Part shown: positions 1 through 7,908 of the stretch, piece by piece
Layout of the letters: each line of letters starts with the position of its first letter
How positions within the stretch are numbered: the first letter of the stretch is position 1
Origin: JANWKQ01 sp040376605
Lineage (GTDB): Bacteria > Bacteroidota > Bacteroidia > CAIKAF01
DNA: 26,401 nt
Assembly (NCBI GenBank): GCA_040376605.1
Contig: JBEIQI010000011.1
Coordinates: 1-26,401, forward strand
Direction of reading: 5' to 3'
The notes under the pieces: model-generated
Told to the model about the DNA's origin: nothing
Database searches by the model: none
What the model saw: only the letters and a program-made list of their open reading frames with translations
Translations under genes and position numbers: made by a program

Positions 1-1278
1 ACTAGTTACAAAATCCGCAAATTGCATTTCTATTACCGATTTCATTTTCTTGATACTCATTCCTAAGCCTGCTCCAATAATCGCTGATTCGCATAAAGGA
101 GTATTGCGAACTCTTTCGCCCCCAAATTCTTCTATAAACCCTTCTGTAACTTTAAAAACCCCTCCATAAGCGCCAACATCCTGACCCATAATCACTAGGC
201 TATCAAATTTACGCATCGATTGTTGTAGCCCGTCTCTAATTGCATCCACCAATCTCATTTCGGTTTCAGTACCAGAAGATTCTGCTTTTATAAAAGTATG
301 CGGAGCATATACATCGGACAGTTCCAATTCTGTGTTAGGTGAAATTTCAGGTTCAGCAAATACCTCTTCTACTCCGGCATCAATTTCATCTTTAATTAAT
401 TTCCGAACCTCTTCTATGCCAGCGCTGTCAATGGCTCCAATTTCTAATAAATAATTCTCGTAATTTAAAATGGGATCCTTTTTTCCCCATTCATCAAATA
501 ATTCCTTGGGGACATATTTCGTTCCGCTTGCTTCTTCATGACCTCTCATTCGAAATGTAATACATTCCAATAGAACAGGATGAGGATTTTCACGAATCTC
601 TTCTGCCAGTTTTTTAACGGTTGAGTATACTTCTAAAATATTATTTCCATCAATAGTAACAGCTTTCATACCATAACCAATACCTTTATCCGCAATTGAT
701 TTACAACGAAATTGTTCGTTGCTCGGAGTTGATAAACCATAACCATTACTTTCTATACAAAAGATAACCGGCAAATCCCAAACTGCAGCCGTGTTTAATG
801 CTTCATGAAAATCACCTTCACTGGTTCCTCCATCTCCACTAATTACAAGTGTAGCCTTCTTTTCGTTTTTTAATTTAGATGCTAAAGCAATTCCATCCGC
901 AACGCCTAATTGGGGTCCCAAATGAGAAATCATCCCAACGATGTGATAATCATTACAACCAAAATGGAATGATCTTTCGCGGCCCTTGCTAAAGCCATTC
1001 ATTTTACCTTGCCATTGAGAAAACAATTTACTAAATGGCATATTTCGGCCAGTAAACATTCCTAGATTTCTATGCATGGGAAGTAAATATTCATCCTCAT
1101 GCAAAGCCAATGTTGCGCCTACCGAAATAGCTTCCTGACCAATTCCACTAAACCACTTGGATATTTTCCCCTGGCGTAAAAGAACTAACATTTTTTCTTC
1201 TACCATTCTTGGTTTTACCAGATGGTAGTATAAGTTCCATAACTCCTGGTTGCTAATTCCTTCTCTATTAAATTGCAT
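1..1278 (-). CDS. Fused E1 alpha/beta subunit of a branched-chain-type 2-oxoacid dehydrogenase (partial)
   Basis: This is the thiamin-diphosphate-dependent decarboxylating E1 component of a 2-oxoacid dehydrogenase complex, most like 2-oxoisovalerate dehydrogenase, acting in the cytoplasm in branched-chain acid breakdown or acyl-CoA supply. The frame is open from the ATG at 1278 to the window edge, giving 426 residues. Residues 1 to about 310 are an E1-alpha domain with the ThDP/Mg motif GDGG (148-151) and its partner Asn178 in ESNGYG. After a linker, an E1-beta domain begins around residue 330 (EMRLVDAIRDGL, then VIMGQDVGAYGGVF), so alpha and beta are one chain, as is common in Bacteroidota. 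Fused proteins of this type are usually about 650-680 aa, so roughly a third lies beyond the left edge. A terminator and a -7 box just upstream indicate its own transcript. The family is secure; substrate preference (branched-chain or pyruvate) is inferred. Confidence 0.9.
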   Translation of the reverse strand, partial: MQFNREGISNQELWNLYYHLVKPRMVEEKMLVLLRQGKISKWFSGIGQEAISVGATLALHEDEYLLPMHRNLGMFTGRNMPFSKLFSQWQGKMNGFSKGRERSFHFGCNDYHIVGMISHLGPQLGVADGIALASKLKNEKKATLVISGDGGTSEGDFHEALNTAAVWDLPVIFCIESNGYGLSTPSNEQFRCKSIADKGIGYGMKAVTIDGNNILEVYSTVKKLAEEIRENPHPVLLECITFRMRGHEEASGTKYVPKELFDEWGKKDPILNYENYLLEIGAIDSAGIEEVRKLIKDEIDAGVEEVFAEPEISPNTELELSDVYAPHTFIKAESSGTETEMRLVDAIRDGLQQSMRKFDSLVIMGQDVGAYGGVFKVTEGFIEEFGGERVRNTPLCESAIIGAGLGMSIKKMKSVIEMQFADFVTS

Positions 1279-1295
1279 GTATATAATTTAGGATT

Positions 1296-1303
1296 CAAAG
1301 GTA
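1296..1303 (-). promoter_or_regulatory. Candidate -7 box for the fused E1 gene
   Basis: On the minus strand this reads TACCTTTG, a full match to the Bacteroidota -7 consensus TAnnTTTG, 17 bases before the ATG at 1278. No clear -33 TTTG is found at the expected 17-23 base spacing; the T-rich tail of the preceding terminator occupies that place. It is the only good match between the two genes, so it is the likely promoter, but this rests on one box. Confidence 0.45.
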
Positions 1304-1326
1304 TATAATTCGGCTTTAGGATGAAT

Positions 1327-1353
1327 AAAAAAAGCCCGCTAAATGCGGGCTTT
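1327..1353 (-). terminator. Rho-independent terminator of the secreted protease gene
   Basis: Read on the minus strand, a perfect 9-bp GC-rich stem (AAAGCCCGC / GCGGGCTTT, 5-base loop) is followed by a run of seven T. It lies about 20 bases after the TAA of the protease and before the E1 promoter, so it separates the two same-strand genes. Confidence 0.85.
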
Positions 1354-1372
1354 CATTATTGAAAATAGAAGA

Positions 1373-4300
1373 TTAATTTTTTATAATCTTCCAGAATTGG
1401 TTATCTACATTAAGGTAATAAGTACCCGCAGCAACCACACCAAGATCAATTGAACCATCGCCTAATAATACACCTACCCTAATTACCTGACCGATTGAAT
1501 TGATAATTGAGTATTTATGTTCACCATTAGATAGCCCGGTAATATTCACGAACTGAACAGTTGGGTTAGGATAAACCTGAATATTTTCGTTTGTTTCACC
1601 ATCGATAGATGCGCAAGGTAATACCACCATAGGGCTTACCGCTGCATTGGTGCAGCCATTGCCGTCGGTAAAGGTATAGGTTACATTAAACGTACCAGTG
1701 CCCGAAACGCCCGGATCAAATTGCCCCAAACTAACACCTGTGCCTGAATATGATCCACCTGCTGGTGATCCACCACTCAAAATAACAGGAGCATAAGTCA
1801 AACAAATATTGCCTAAAGCAGATTGTGTTACAGTTGGTAAACTATTTACTATAACCACCTGAGAAGCTGAATTACTACATCCATTTCCATCTGTAAAAGT
1901 AACCACATAAGTACCACCAGAATTTACAGTAATCGCAGAAGTTGTAGCTGATGTGCTCCAGGTATTACCAGATGCATAAGAGGATGTTAGATCAATACTA
2001 TTACCTGAGCAGAAGGTTGGTGAACCACTTAGCGTTATTATAGGCGCAGCAGGATTGGTATTAACTGTTACGGTGGTTGTAGCAGAAGAGGTGCATCCTC
2101 CAACAAAGGTTACCGTTACAGAATAAGTTCCAGCCATGATGGTGGTAGCAGATGTAATATTTGGATTTTGAATATTATCCGAAAACGAATTTGGACCAGT
2201 CCACGCATAACCAACCCCGCCTGCAATGGTATTCAAGTCAATAGTTTCACCTTCACAATATGCACCGGTGTTAGATGCAGTTGCGGATCCGGTATTAGCT
2301 ACAATAACCGTTGTTGTTGAAGTAGATGAACAAGAACCGGTTGTAACCGTAACCGTATAAACTCCATCATTAGCAATAGATGCTGATGGTATGGTTGGGT
2401 TTTGCGTACCGTTACTGAATGCAGATGGACCCGACCATGAATAACTGGTTCCGCCTCCAGAATTAAGCTGAATCGTTGATCCTGGGCAATACGGACCGGT
2501 ATTTGAAGCCGTTGATGCAGGTGTTGGATTCACCACTACGGTGGTTGTGGCCGTTGCTGTACAGCCGGCACCATTGGTAACGGTTACAACATAAACTCCA
2601 CCCATTCCGGTTGTAGAAGAAGGAATCGTAGGATTTTGTGTGTTAGATTGAGCATATGCCAATGGTCCCGTCCAATCATCCGTTGCAGTGCCTCCCACCG
2701 AATTTAATTGAATAGTAGCTCCAGAACAATATGGACCCGTATTGGTTGCACTTGCTGTTGGGTTTGTATTAACAACTACGGAAGTGGTGGAAGTTGCAGA
2801 GCAACCAGCCCCATTTGTAACCGTTACTGTATAGGTACCTGCCATGGCAAGTGTTGCAGATGGCCGTGTAGGATTCTGCAAATTATTCTGAGTATAACTT
2901 GGACCCGCCCAATCATCAGTAGCCGAACCACCAACAGAATTTAATTGAATAGTAGCTCCTTCACAGTATGGACCACCGTTAGTTGCATTTGCCGTTGGGA
3001 TAGCATTTACCGTAACGCTGGTGGTTGCAGTTGCTGTGCAGCCAGAAGCATTGGTAATGGTGACCGTATATACTCCAGTATTAAGAGTAGAGCTGGAAGG
3101 AATGGTTGGATTCTGTGTATTATTTTGAACGAAAGAATTTGGACCCGTCCAATCGTAATCCGTTGCTCCAGCCGTTGCATTTAACTGAACGGTAGCCCCT
3201 GCGCAATATGGACCTGTGTTAGATGCTGTATTTGTTGGGATTGCATTTACCGTTATGGTTTGCGTAGATGTATTAGAACCTGATACATTTGTAGCCGTTA
3301 ATGTGGTGGTATAAGTTCCTGCTGTAGCATATGTTACCACAATTGGGCTTGTTGAACCTGTTCCTGGGGAACCTCCTGGGAAGGTCCAGCTAAAGGTGGT
3401 TGCGCCTACCGAAGTATTCGTATAAGTAACCGATTGTCCAGCACAAATGGTATTTCCACTTGTAGTGAATGAAGCCGTTGGCGGAGCCGCAGGTGTGCCT
3501 TGAATATTAATATTATCAATATAAATATTCTGACCATACTTACTATAACCTTGGAACTTGATCAATACATTATTTAAGCCGGCATAAGAATTTAAGTTGA
3601 TGGATTCATTTCTCCATTGCCCGGCAGTTGGAACAAAAGCCGTGGTGCTGGCTGTACCAACCGTTGCCAACGTAGTGCCTCCCTTACTGTATACGGTGGT
3701 CCATGATGCACCACAATTAGTAGACACCATAACTCTCAATGAATCGTCATAAGTACCACTAGTATTATATCTCCTATAAGCCACATCAAAAGTCATGGTG
3801 GATGGAGTGCCTACGGATGAAAAATCCAAATATGGCATTACCAAATCATCCGTTGTTCCAGACCCGGTATTATCCGCGAAGTAATTTAACCAAGCAGACG
3901 CTGTACCTAACGAAAATGCCGCAGTGGTTCTTGCAAATGTAACCGAACCAGCCAGGTTGTTAGTTAAAGTCCATGCAGCGGGTGTAGTTGGCGGCATGGC
4001 AGTAGGTTCAAATCCATAGGCTAATGGCAAGGCTGAAGAAGTTGCCGTGATACCAGTATAATTAGAAGTTGAAGCATTGTTAGCAGTATTTAAATCGGTA
4101 TTACTTCCATTTAAGCTTGCCGTTACAATGGTAGCTGTATATGTATGAGCTCCAGCTGCAATGGTTATATTAGGCATGGTAACATTCACTGATGCTCCGG
4201 TGGCCAAACTTCCGGTCCATGCAAAGGGTGTTGCAGCACCTCCGTCAATCTGATAATTAATGGTCATAGAAGTTAATGTGGTAATACCATTATTCTTGAT

Positions 4301-5752
4301 CACAATTACAGGTGAATGGGTTCCAGTGCATATAGATCCATTGGGTGATGTAACAGCTTGCACTTGGGCATCAAAGGTTAATGAAATAGCATTGGGGTCA
4401 AACCCTACTAAGGTAGTTGCTCCTGTAGCGCAACTTGCTGGATCCAACCAGTTACTTAATCGGGTTGCATTCGTTCCACCACCGGTCCATGAAGTAAATA
4501 TTTTTCCGTAATAATCATAGCCGCAACCAGCATTATTTTCGCAACCACAATTTGACGGACCACCATAAAGTTGACCAATGATTAAACCACTCATATTAAA
4601 TAAAGGAGAACCTGATGAACCTGGTTCGGTAATCCCATCTGTCCAGGTTCCTGTTTGCCAGCAAGTGGCGCTTCCATAAGTAGCTGTAGCTGCAGTTCCG
4701 GTAGCAAAACTAATTTTCTTGATATCTCCGTCAGGATGATGTACACAAAATTGATTCACAGAAGGGGTATTGTTTCTATCCCAACCTGCATAATAAGCAC
4801 CATAAGTAGCAATAGAAGCTTCGGCACCCGCAGCTGTAATTTCAACAAGACTCATGTCGGATCCGGGATTTGCAGCTCTTTGGGTACTACCCGAAAGTGA
4901 CGTAAATGAAGGACTAGCACCAGGCTGTACACAGGTAGGCGCCTCCCAATTAAATCGAAACACCCAGGATCCAAACCCACTACTTCCACAATGGTTCGCT
5001 GTTAAAACATAAGGAGTTCCATCATTACAAGTATTATTAATTAATGCACCGGTGCAAAATCCACTTCCGCCGGAAACCAACATCACCACTGATCTAATTT
5101 GATCATCATATGCTGGAAAACATTGTGCATTATTATTACAAGCACCGGAGGTTCCAAAAGCTCTATCTACATATGAAGCAGTGCTTCTATACCCATGGGT
5201 AATTCTAAACAATTCTAAACTCCCAACGTTTGGGCAAGAAGCTGGTACATAATATTCAATAAAGACTTTTTCTCCATCCAATAATTCTGTCCCAAATTCC
5301 AAATCAGGTGAAACATAATCCTGAGTAAATGCTCCCAAAGTAATTGTTTTATCTTCATTGTAAATAAACAATTTAGCCCCTACTGGAATAGAAACATATT
5401 GAAAGGCCAGGTTTACAGTAATCGCACCAGGACAAGACACTCCCAATCTCCAAACCCTATCGCCATTATCCAGATTTTTCCAAACACCTGAATTATTTAA
5501 ATTATAATTTCTAAAATGATTAAAGCCAAAACGCCAAGGTCCATTCTTCTGCTGATCATTAATTAAATCTTCGGCCATTAATGCATTCACATCTACTGCA
5601 CCCATATCCATCACAGGAATTTCCTGATCAAATTGAGTCCATTTATAGCTCCAAGGAATTCCTCCCTCACTAACTTGATAAACGAGTTGCTGGCCATAAG
5701 CCAAGATTGGAAATAAAATTCCTACTAAAAATCCTAATAATTTAATTTTCAC
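1373..5752 (-). CDS. Large secreted trypsin-like serine protease (lysyl-endopeptidase-like) with PKD, Ig-like repeats and T9SS type A tail
   Basis: A predicted extracellular endopeptidase exported by Sec and then T9SS. From the GTG at 5752 it is 1459 aa: signal peptide 1-20 (KIKLLGFLVGILFPILAYG), a propeptide-like region to about 200, then an S1 protease domain with His254 in LTANHC, Asp299 in SDMSLVEI and Ser382 in GSSGSPLF, the expected triad. Many Cys fit the disulfide-rich lysyl endopeptidase type. Next come a CARDB-like segment, a jelly-roll/MAM-like domain ending in NIYIDNINIQG, a PKD domain, five Ig-like repeats plus two divergent ones, and a type A sorting domain starting VYPNP. Start choice: a TTG ten codons further upstream (5782) is also in frame, but it lies inside the -7 box of a strong promoter, so it would not be in the mRNA. 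GTG gives a normal signal peptide. The terminator follows directly. Function is secure to family; lysine specificity is not shown. Confidence 0.87.
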   Translation of the reverse strand: MKIKLLGFLVGILFPILAYGQQLVYQVSEGGIPWSYKWTQFDQEIPVMDMGAVDVNALMAEDLINDQQKNGPWRFGFNHFRNYNLNNSGVWKNLDNGDRVWRLGVSCPGAITVNLAFQYVSIPVGAKLFIYNEDKTITLGAFTQDYVSPDLEFGTELLDGEKVFIEYYVPASCPNVGSLELFRITHGYRSTASYVDRAFGTSGACNNNAQCFPAYDDQIRSVVMLVSGGSGFCTGALINNTCNDGTPYVLTANHCGSSGFGSWVFRFNWEAPTCVQPGASPSFTSLSGSTQRAANPGSDMSLVEITAAGAEASIATYGAYYAGWDRNNTPSVNQFCVHHPDGDIKKISFATGTAATATYGSATCWQTGTWTDGITEPGSSGSPLFNMSGLIIGQLYGGPSNCGCENNAGCGYDYYGKIFTSWTGGGTNATRLSNWLDPASCATGATTLVGFDPNAISLTFDAQVQAVTSPNGSICTGTHSPVIVIKNNGITTLTSMTINYQIDGGAATPFAWTGSLATGASVNVTMPNITIAAGAHTYTATIVTASLNGSNTDLNTANNASTSNYTGITATSSALPLAYGFEPTAMPPTTPAAWTLTNNLAGSVTFARTTAAFSLGTASAWLNYFADNTGSGTTDDLVMPYLDFSSVGTPSTMTFDVAYRRYNTSGTYDDSLRVMVSTNCGASWTTVYSKGGTTLATVGTASTTAFVPTAGQWRNESINLNSYAGLNNVLIKFQGYSKYGQNIYIDNINIQGTPAAPPTASFTTSGNTICAGQSVTYTNTSVGATTFSWTFPGGSPGTGSTSPIVVTYATAGTYTTTLTATNVSGSNTSTQTITVNAIPTNTASNTGPYCAGATVQLNATAGATDYDWTGPNSFVQNNTQNPTIPSSSTLNTGVYTVTITNASGCTATATTSVTVNAIPTANATNGGPYCEGATIQLNSVGGSATDDWAGPSYTQNNLQNPTRPSATLAMAGTYTVTVTNGAGCSATSTTSVVVNTNPTASATNTGPYCSGATIQLNSVGGTATDDWTGPLAYAQSNTQNPTIPSSTTGMGGVYVVTVTNGAGCTATATTTVVVNPTPASTASNTGPYCPGSTIQLNSGGGTSYSWSGPSAFSNGTQNPTIPSASIANDGVYTVTVTTGSCSSTSTTTVIVANTGSATASNTGAYCEGETIDLNTIAGGVGYAWTGPNSFSDNIQNPNITSATTIMAGTYSVTVTFVGGCTSSATTTVTVNTNPAAPIITLSGSPTFCSGNSIDLTSSYASGNTWSTSATTSAITVNSGGTYVVTFTDGNGCSNSASQVVIVNSLPTVTQSALGNICLTYAPVILSGGSPAGGSYSGTGVSLGQFDPGVSGTGTFNVTYTFTDGNGCTNAAVSPMVVLPCASIDGETNENIQVYPNPTVQFVNITGLSNGEHKYSIINSIGQVIRVGVLLGDGSIDLGVVAAGTYYLNVDNQFWKIIKN
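2053..3232 (-). repeat. Five tandem Ig-like repeat units (about 78 aa) inside the protease gene
   Basis: The coding sequence repeats about every 240 bases; the stretch encoding GPYCxGATIQL recurs near 3204, 2964, 2724, 2484 and 2254. Each protein unit has the form NTGPYCxGxTIQLN, an aromatic WxGP, NPTIPS, then GxYTVTVTxxxGC and a VxVNxxP linker. Two Cys per unit suggest one disulfide per domain. Units 2 and 3 share TDDW in place of the SYSW-type motif of the others. Two weaker copies follow toward the C-terminus, outside the range given. Such arrays usually form a stalk or adhesive region before the sorting domain. Confidence 0.85.
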
Positions 5753-5779
5753 GTTCTGTAATTTTGAGAGTTTCAATCT

Positions 5780-5809
5780 CAAAAATACAACAAAGGTGAA
5801 AAAAACAAA
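5780..5809 (-). promoter_or_regulatory. Bacteroidota sigma-A type promoter of the protease gene
   Basis: On the minus strand, TTTG at 5809-5806 and TATTTTTG at 5787-5780 are separated by 18 bases, matching the -33 TTTG / -7 TAnnTTTG pattern. Transcription would begin about seven bases after 5780, leaving a short leader before the GTG at 5752. The promoter overlaps the upstream in-frame TTG and so decides the start codon. Confidence 0.65.
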
Positions 5810-5829
5810 ACATCTAAATAGATTTAGGC

Positions 5830-7107
5830 CTAAATTGGCTTAACAACCAGACGCACAGTATGGCTATTTTTTTGCTCCACCAATAATCGTTTGTCAACCA
5901 ATAATCGATCTACGGTAGATTGATTATAATTCCGAACGGTTATTAGCTCCAAATTTTCATCCAATTGAATATTAAAAGTTTTCTCCAATTCAAGATAAAA
6001 CTTATTTACCTTCTCTGAATCATTATCTACACAAAGCTGAAAACTCACAGCAGAATGCTGCATTAAATTTTCTTTGATTCTATACTTAGCCAGCAATCCG
6101 AAAATTTCACTTAAATTTTCTTCTACAATAAACGAAAAATCTTTTGGTGAAATAGATATTAAGGTTTGATTTACTTTAAATATAAAAGTGGGTAATGCAC
6201 TTAATGATTCCTTTTGATTAATAATGGTACCTGGCCCCTCCGGATTCATAAAACTTTTAACCCGCAATGGAATCTTTTTATTTTCCAGTGGCTTAATAGT
6301 TTTCGGGTGAATGACCGTTGCTCCGTAATAAGCTAGTTCTATGGCATCGGTATATGAAAGTTGATTGAGGATTTGAGCATCGTCAAAATATTTAGGATCG
6401 GCGTTCAAAACACCCGGCACATCTTTCCAAATGGTAACTTCAGTGGCATTTAATGAATATGCAAAAATAGCCGCCGTATAATCAGATCCTTCCCTTCCTA
6501 AGGTAGTTGTATTACCTTCCGAGCTTTGTCCAATAAATCCTTGTGTAACAAATACCTTTGATTCGGAGGAGACAAAAGCAGGATCAAAACTTTGATGAAT
6601 CAAATAATCAGTAACATTCCAATTCACCTTCCCTTCTCTATAAGTATTATCTGTTCTAATTAATCCACGAGCATCTTTAAATTCGGCATTCACTCCAACC
6701 GAATTGCAATAGGCTGCTACAATTTTTGTAGAAATTACTTCCCCTAACGAAACAATTTGATCATATAAATAACTAAATTCATTTCCGTTGTGCGTATTTA
6801 AGATAATGCGGATTTCTTCAAAAATTTGAGAAACTTCATTTATAATCTCCGTTTTATTGTCAAAGATTCCGTCAATAATATTTAAATGAAAATCCAACAA
6901 TGATTTTAATTCGGGCTCAAAATCCTGCTTATTAAATCCAAGCTTCACCAATACTTCCAGGGCATTAGTGGTTTTACCCATGGCCGAAACAATCACTACT
7001 AAATGATCATTGCCTTTATATTGGGTAATAATATTTCCTACATTTTTTACGGCATTAGCATCTTTAACCGATGCCCCTCCAAATTTGAATATTTTAATGG
7101 GTGTCAT
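5830..7107 (-). CDS. lysC: Aspartate kinase (monofunctional)
   Basis: Phosphorylates L-aspartate to 4-phospho-L-aspartate, the entry step to lysine/diaminopimelate, threonine and methionine, in the cytoplasm. The 425-aa protein begins MTPIKIFKFGGASV with the KFGG nucleotide-binding motif at 8-11. The amino-acid kinase fold extends to about residue 290 and includes TTTLGREGSDYTAA (substrate/phosphate binding), WKDVPGVLNADPK and YGATVIHPKTI. Residues from about 300 form the ACT regulatory region (FIFKVNQTLISISPKDFSFI), so end-product feedback is expected, though which amino acid is not visible. No homoserine dehydrogenase is fused. The start is the ATG at 7107; 13 bases upstream lies a large GC-rich hairpin. 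The GNAT gene is 178 bases upstream on the same strand, and no strong promoter was found between them, so co-transcription is possible. There is no lysine-riboswitch-like structure. The TAG stop is 77 bases before the protease GTG. Confidence 0.96.
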   Translation of the reverse strand: MTPIKIFKFGGASVKDANAVKNVGNIITQYKGNDHLVVIVSAMGKTTNALEVLVKLGFNKQDFEPELKSLLDFHLNIIDGIFDNKTEIINEVSQIFEEIRIILNTHNGNEFSYLYDQIVSLGEVISTKIVAAYCNSVGVNAEFKDARGLIRTDNTYREGKVNWNVTDYLIHQSFDPAFVSSESKVFVTQGFIGQSSEGNTTTLGREGSDYTAAIFAYSLNATEVTIWKDVPGVLNADPKYFDDAQILNQLSYTDAIELAYYGATVIHPKTIKPLENKKIPLRVKSFMNPEGPGTIINQKESLSALPTFIFKVNQTLISISPKDFSFIVEENLSEIFGLLAKYRIKENLMQHSAVSFQLCVDNDSEKVNKFYLELEKTFNIQLDENLELITVRNYNQSTVDRLLVDKRLLVEQKNSHTVRLVVKPI

Positions 7108-7120
7108 GATTTATTTTTCT

Positions 7121-7212
7121 TGGGCGCCTTTGCCGGTGTTTTGCAGTACTCCTCGCCCAGCAGTTGAAACTGCTGGCTGCGGGGTACTGCTGCCACCCCG
7201 GGGCGCTAACGT
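7121..7212. repeat. GC-rich REP-like palindromic element before lysC
   Basis: A strongly GC-rich island in AT-rich surroundings. Its core is a 23-base arm at 7143-7165 (starting GCAGTAC, ending CCAGCAGTT) and its imperfect inverted copy at 7168-7190, with a 2-base loop (GA) and four mismatches. Outside this, GCGCC at 7124-7128 pairs with GGCGC at 7202-7206, so nearly the whole element folds into one hairpin. There is no T-run on either side. Size, composition and ends (TGGGCGCC ... GGGGCGCTAACG) suggest an interspersed palindromic (REP-like) repeat rather than a terminator; only one copy is in this window. Confidence 0.7.
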
Positions 7213-7241
7213 TTATAATTAATTTTAATTGATTCTTGATC

Positions 7242-7259
7242 TATTTACGATGGTAAATA
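7242..7259 (-). other. Small perfect hairpin between the GNAT gene and lysC
   Basis: TATTTAC and GTAAATA form a perfect 7-bp stem around a 4-base loop, 27 bases after the GNAT stop. It is AT-rich and has no following T-run, so it is at best a weak terminator or mRNA-end structure. Confidence 0.3.
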
Positions 7260-7285
7260 TAATACAAAGGGTTATATGTCATCTA

Positions 7286-7774
7286 TCAGGCCAAAATGGC
7301 CTTTTTCAATTGCGCTTTATCCATATTGCAATTGATCCACTCCCCGTCGAAAGTACAGTTGTATTTTTTGTAGAATTCAATAGCAGGCTCATTCCAATCG
7401 AGCACCTGCCAGCGGGTGCCGTTAACACCTAGTTTTTCCGCTTCAATTAAAGTTCGTTCAAGTAAACTTTTCCCTAAACCTTTACCTCTAAATTTTTCAC
7501 TAACTATCAAATCTTCCAAATAGAGAATCCTACCTTTCCAAGTAGAGTAACGAATATAATACAAGGAGAGTCCGGCCACCTCACCATTTAATTCGGCTAT
7601 TAAACATTTAAAAGCTGGAGTATCTCCAAACCCATCACGTTCAATTTCTTCCAGAGTATTGGAAACCTCACCAGGCGCCTTTTCAAACAAAGCCAATTCC
7701 TTAATAAGATCAAGAATTACTTGTGCATCCTTTTTCTCGGCAAAGCGAATGGATATGTCTGAATTTGAATTCAC
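7286..7774 (-). CDS. GNAT N-acetyltransferase, SSAT/diamine acetyltransferase-like
   Basis: A 162-aa single-domain GNAT protein that transfers an acetyl group from acetyl-CoA to an amine in the cytoplasm. The acetyl-CoA pyrophosphate loop RGKGLG is at 96-101, preceded by the beta-4 strand segment LYLEDLIVSEKF. The C-terminal segment WQVLDWNEPAIEFYKKYNC (122-140) is characteristic of the spermidine/spermine (SSAT) and thialysine acetyltransferase branch, so a polyamine or lysine-like substrate is plausible but not proven. The start is GTG; no in-frame ATG occurs before the fold begins, and a TATCTTCG sequence (one mismatch from a -7 box) lies only five bases upstream, so the transcript may be nearly leaderless. 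The gene ends in TGA followed at once by an in-frame TAG. It is divergent from mfd and may continue into lysC. Confidence 0.85.
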   Translation of the reverse strand: MNSNSDISIRFAEKKDAQVILDLIKELALFEKAPGEVSNTLEEIERDGFGDTPAFKCLIAELNGEVAGLSLYYIRYSTWKGRILYLEDLIVSEKFRGKGLGKSLLERTLIEAEKLGVNGTRWQVLDWNEPAIEFYKKYNCTFDGEWINCNMDKAQLKKAILA

Positions 7775-7847
7775 ACTGCGAAGATAAAATTATTCTCTAA
7801 CTTATTTGAATAGAATTTCCGAACATACTTTCACCACTTAAAAATCT

Positions 7848-7855
7848 TACATTTG
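7848..7855 (+). promoter_or_regulatory. Candidate -7 box for mfd
   Basis: TACATTTG matches TAnnTTTG. No TTTG lies at the right distance upstream (a TTTC is 15 bases away), so only the -7 element is supported. Transcription would start near 7862, just before the hairpin at 7867. Confidence 0.45.
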
Positions 7856-7866
7856 CCAAAATTACA

Positions 7867-7889
7867 CCCCGTCTCTTAACGAGTCGGGG
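7867..7889 (+). other. Hairpin at the 5' end of the predicted mfd leader
   Basis: CCCCG-T-CTC pairs with GAG-T-CGGGG around a TTAAC loop: eight base pairs with one T/T mismatch. It is GC-rich against an AT-rich background, has no T-run, and ends 19 bases before the mfd ATG. From the predicted start site it would be at the very 5' end of the mRNA, where it could protect the message or tune translation; this role is inferred. Confidence 0.5.
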
Positions 7890-7908
7890 CTAAACTGTAT
7901 TTATAAGA

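Noticed and set aside
2708..3184. Plus-strand open frames opposite the Ig-like arrays (also 13852-14091)
   Set aside because: They are antisense to strongly supported repeat coding sequence, show low-complexity Ser/Thr/Arg/Ile or Val/Pro composition and recur with the repeat period, as expected for mirror frames.
7010..7222. A 70-codon plus-strand frame crossing the lysC start and the palindrome
   Set aside because: It is antisense to the well-supported N-terminus of aspartate kinase and reads through the REP-like hairpin; no homology is recognisable.
7108..7285. Lysine riboswitch or leader-peptide attenuator before lysC
   Set aside because: The gap is short and dominated by one long hairpin; no multi-helix lysine aptamer pattern, no Lys-rich leader peptide and no terminator T-run were seen.
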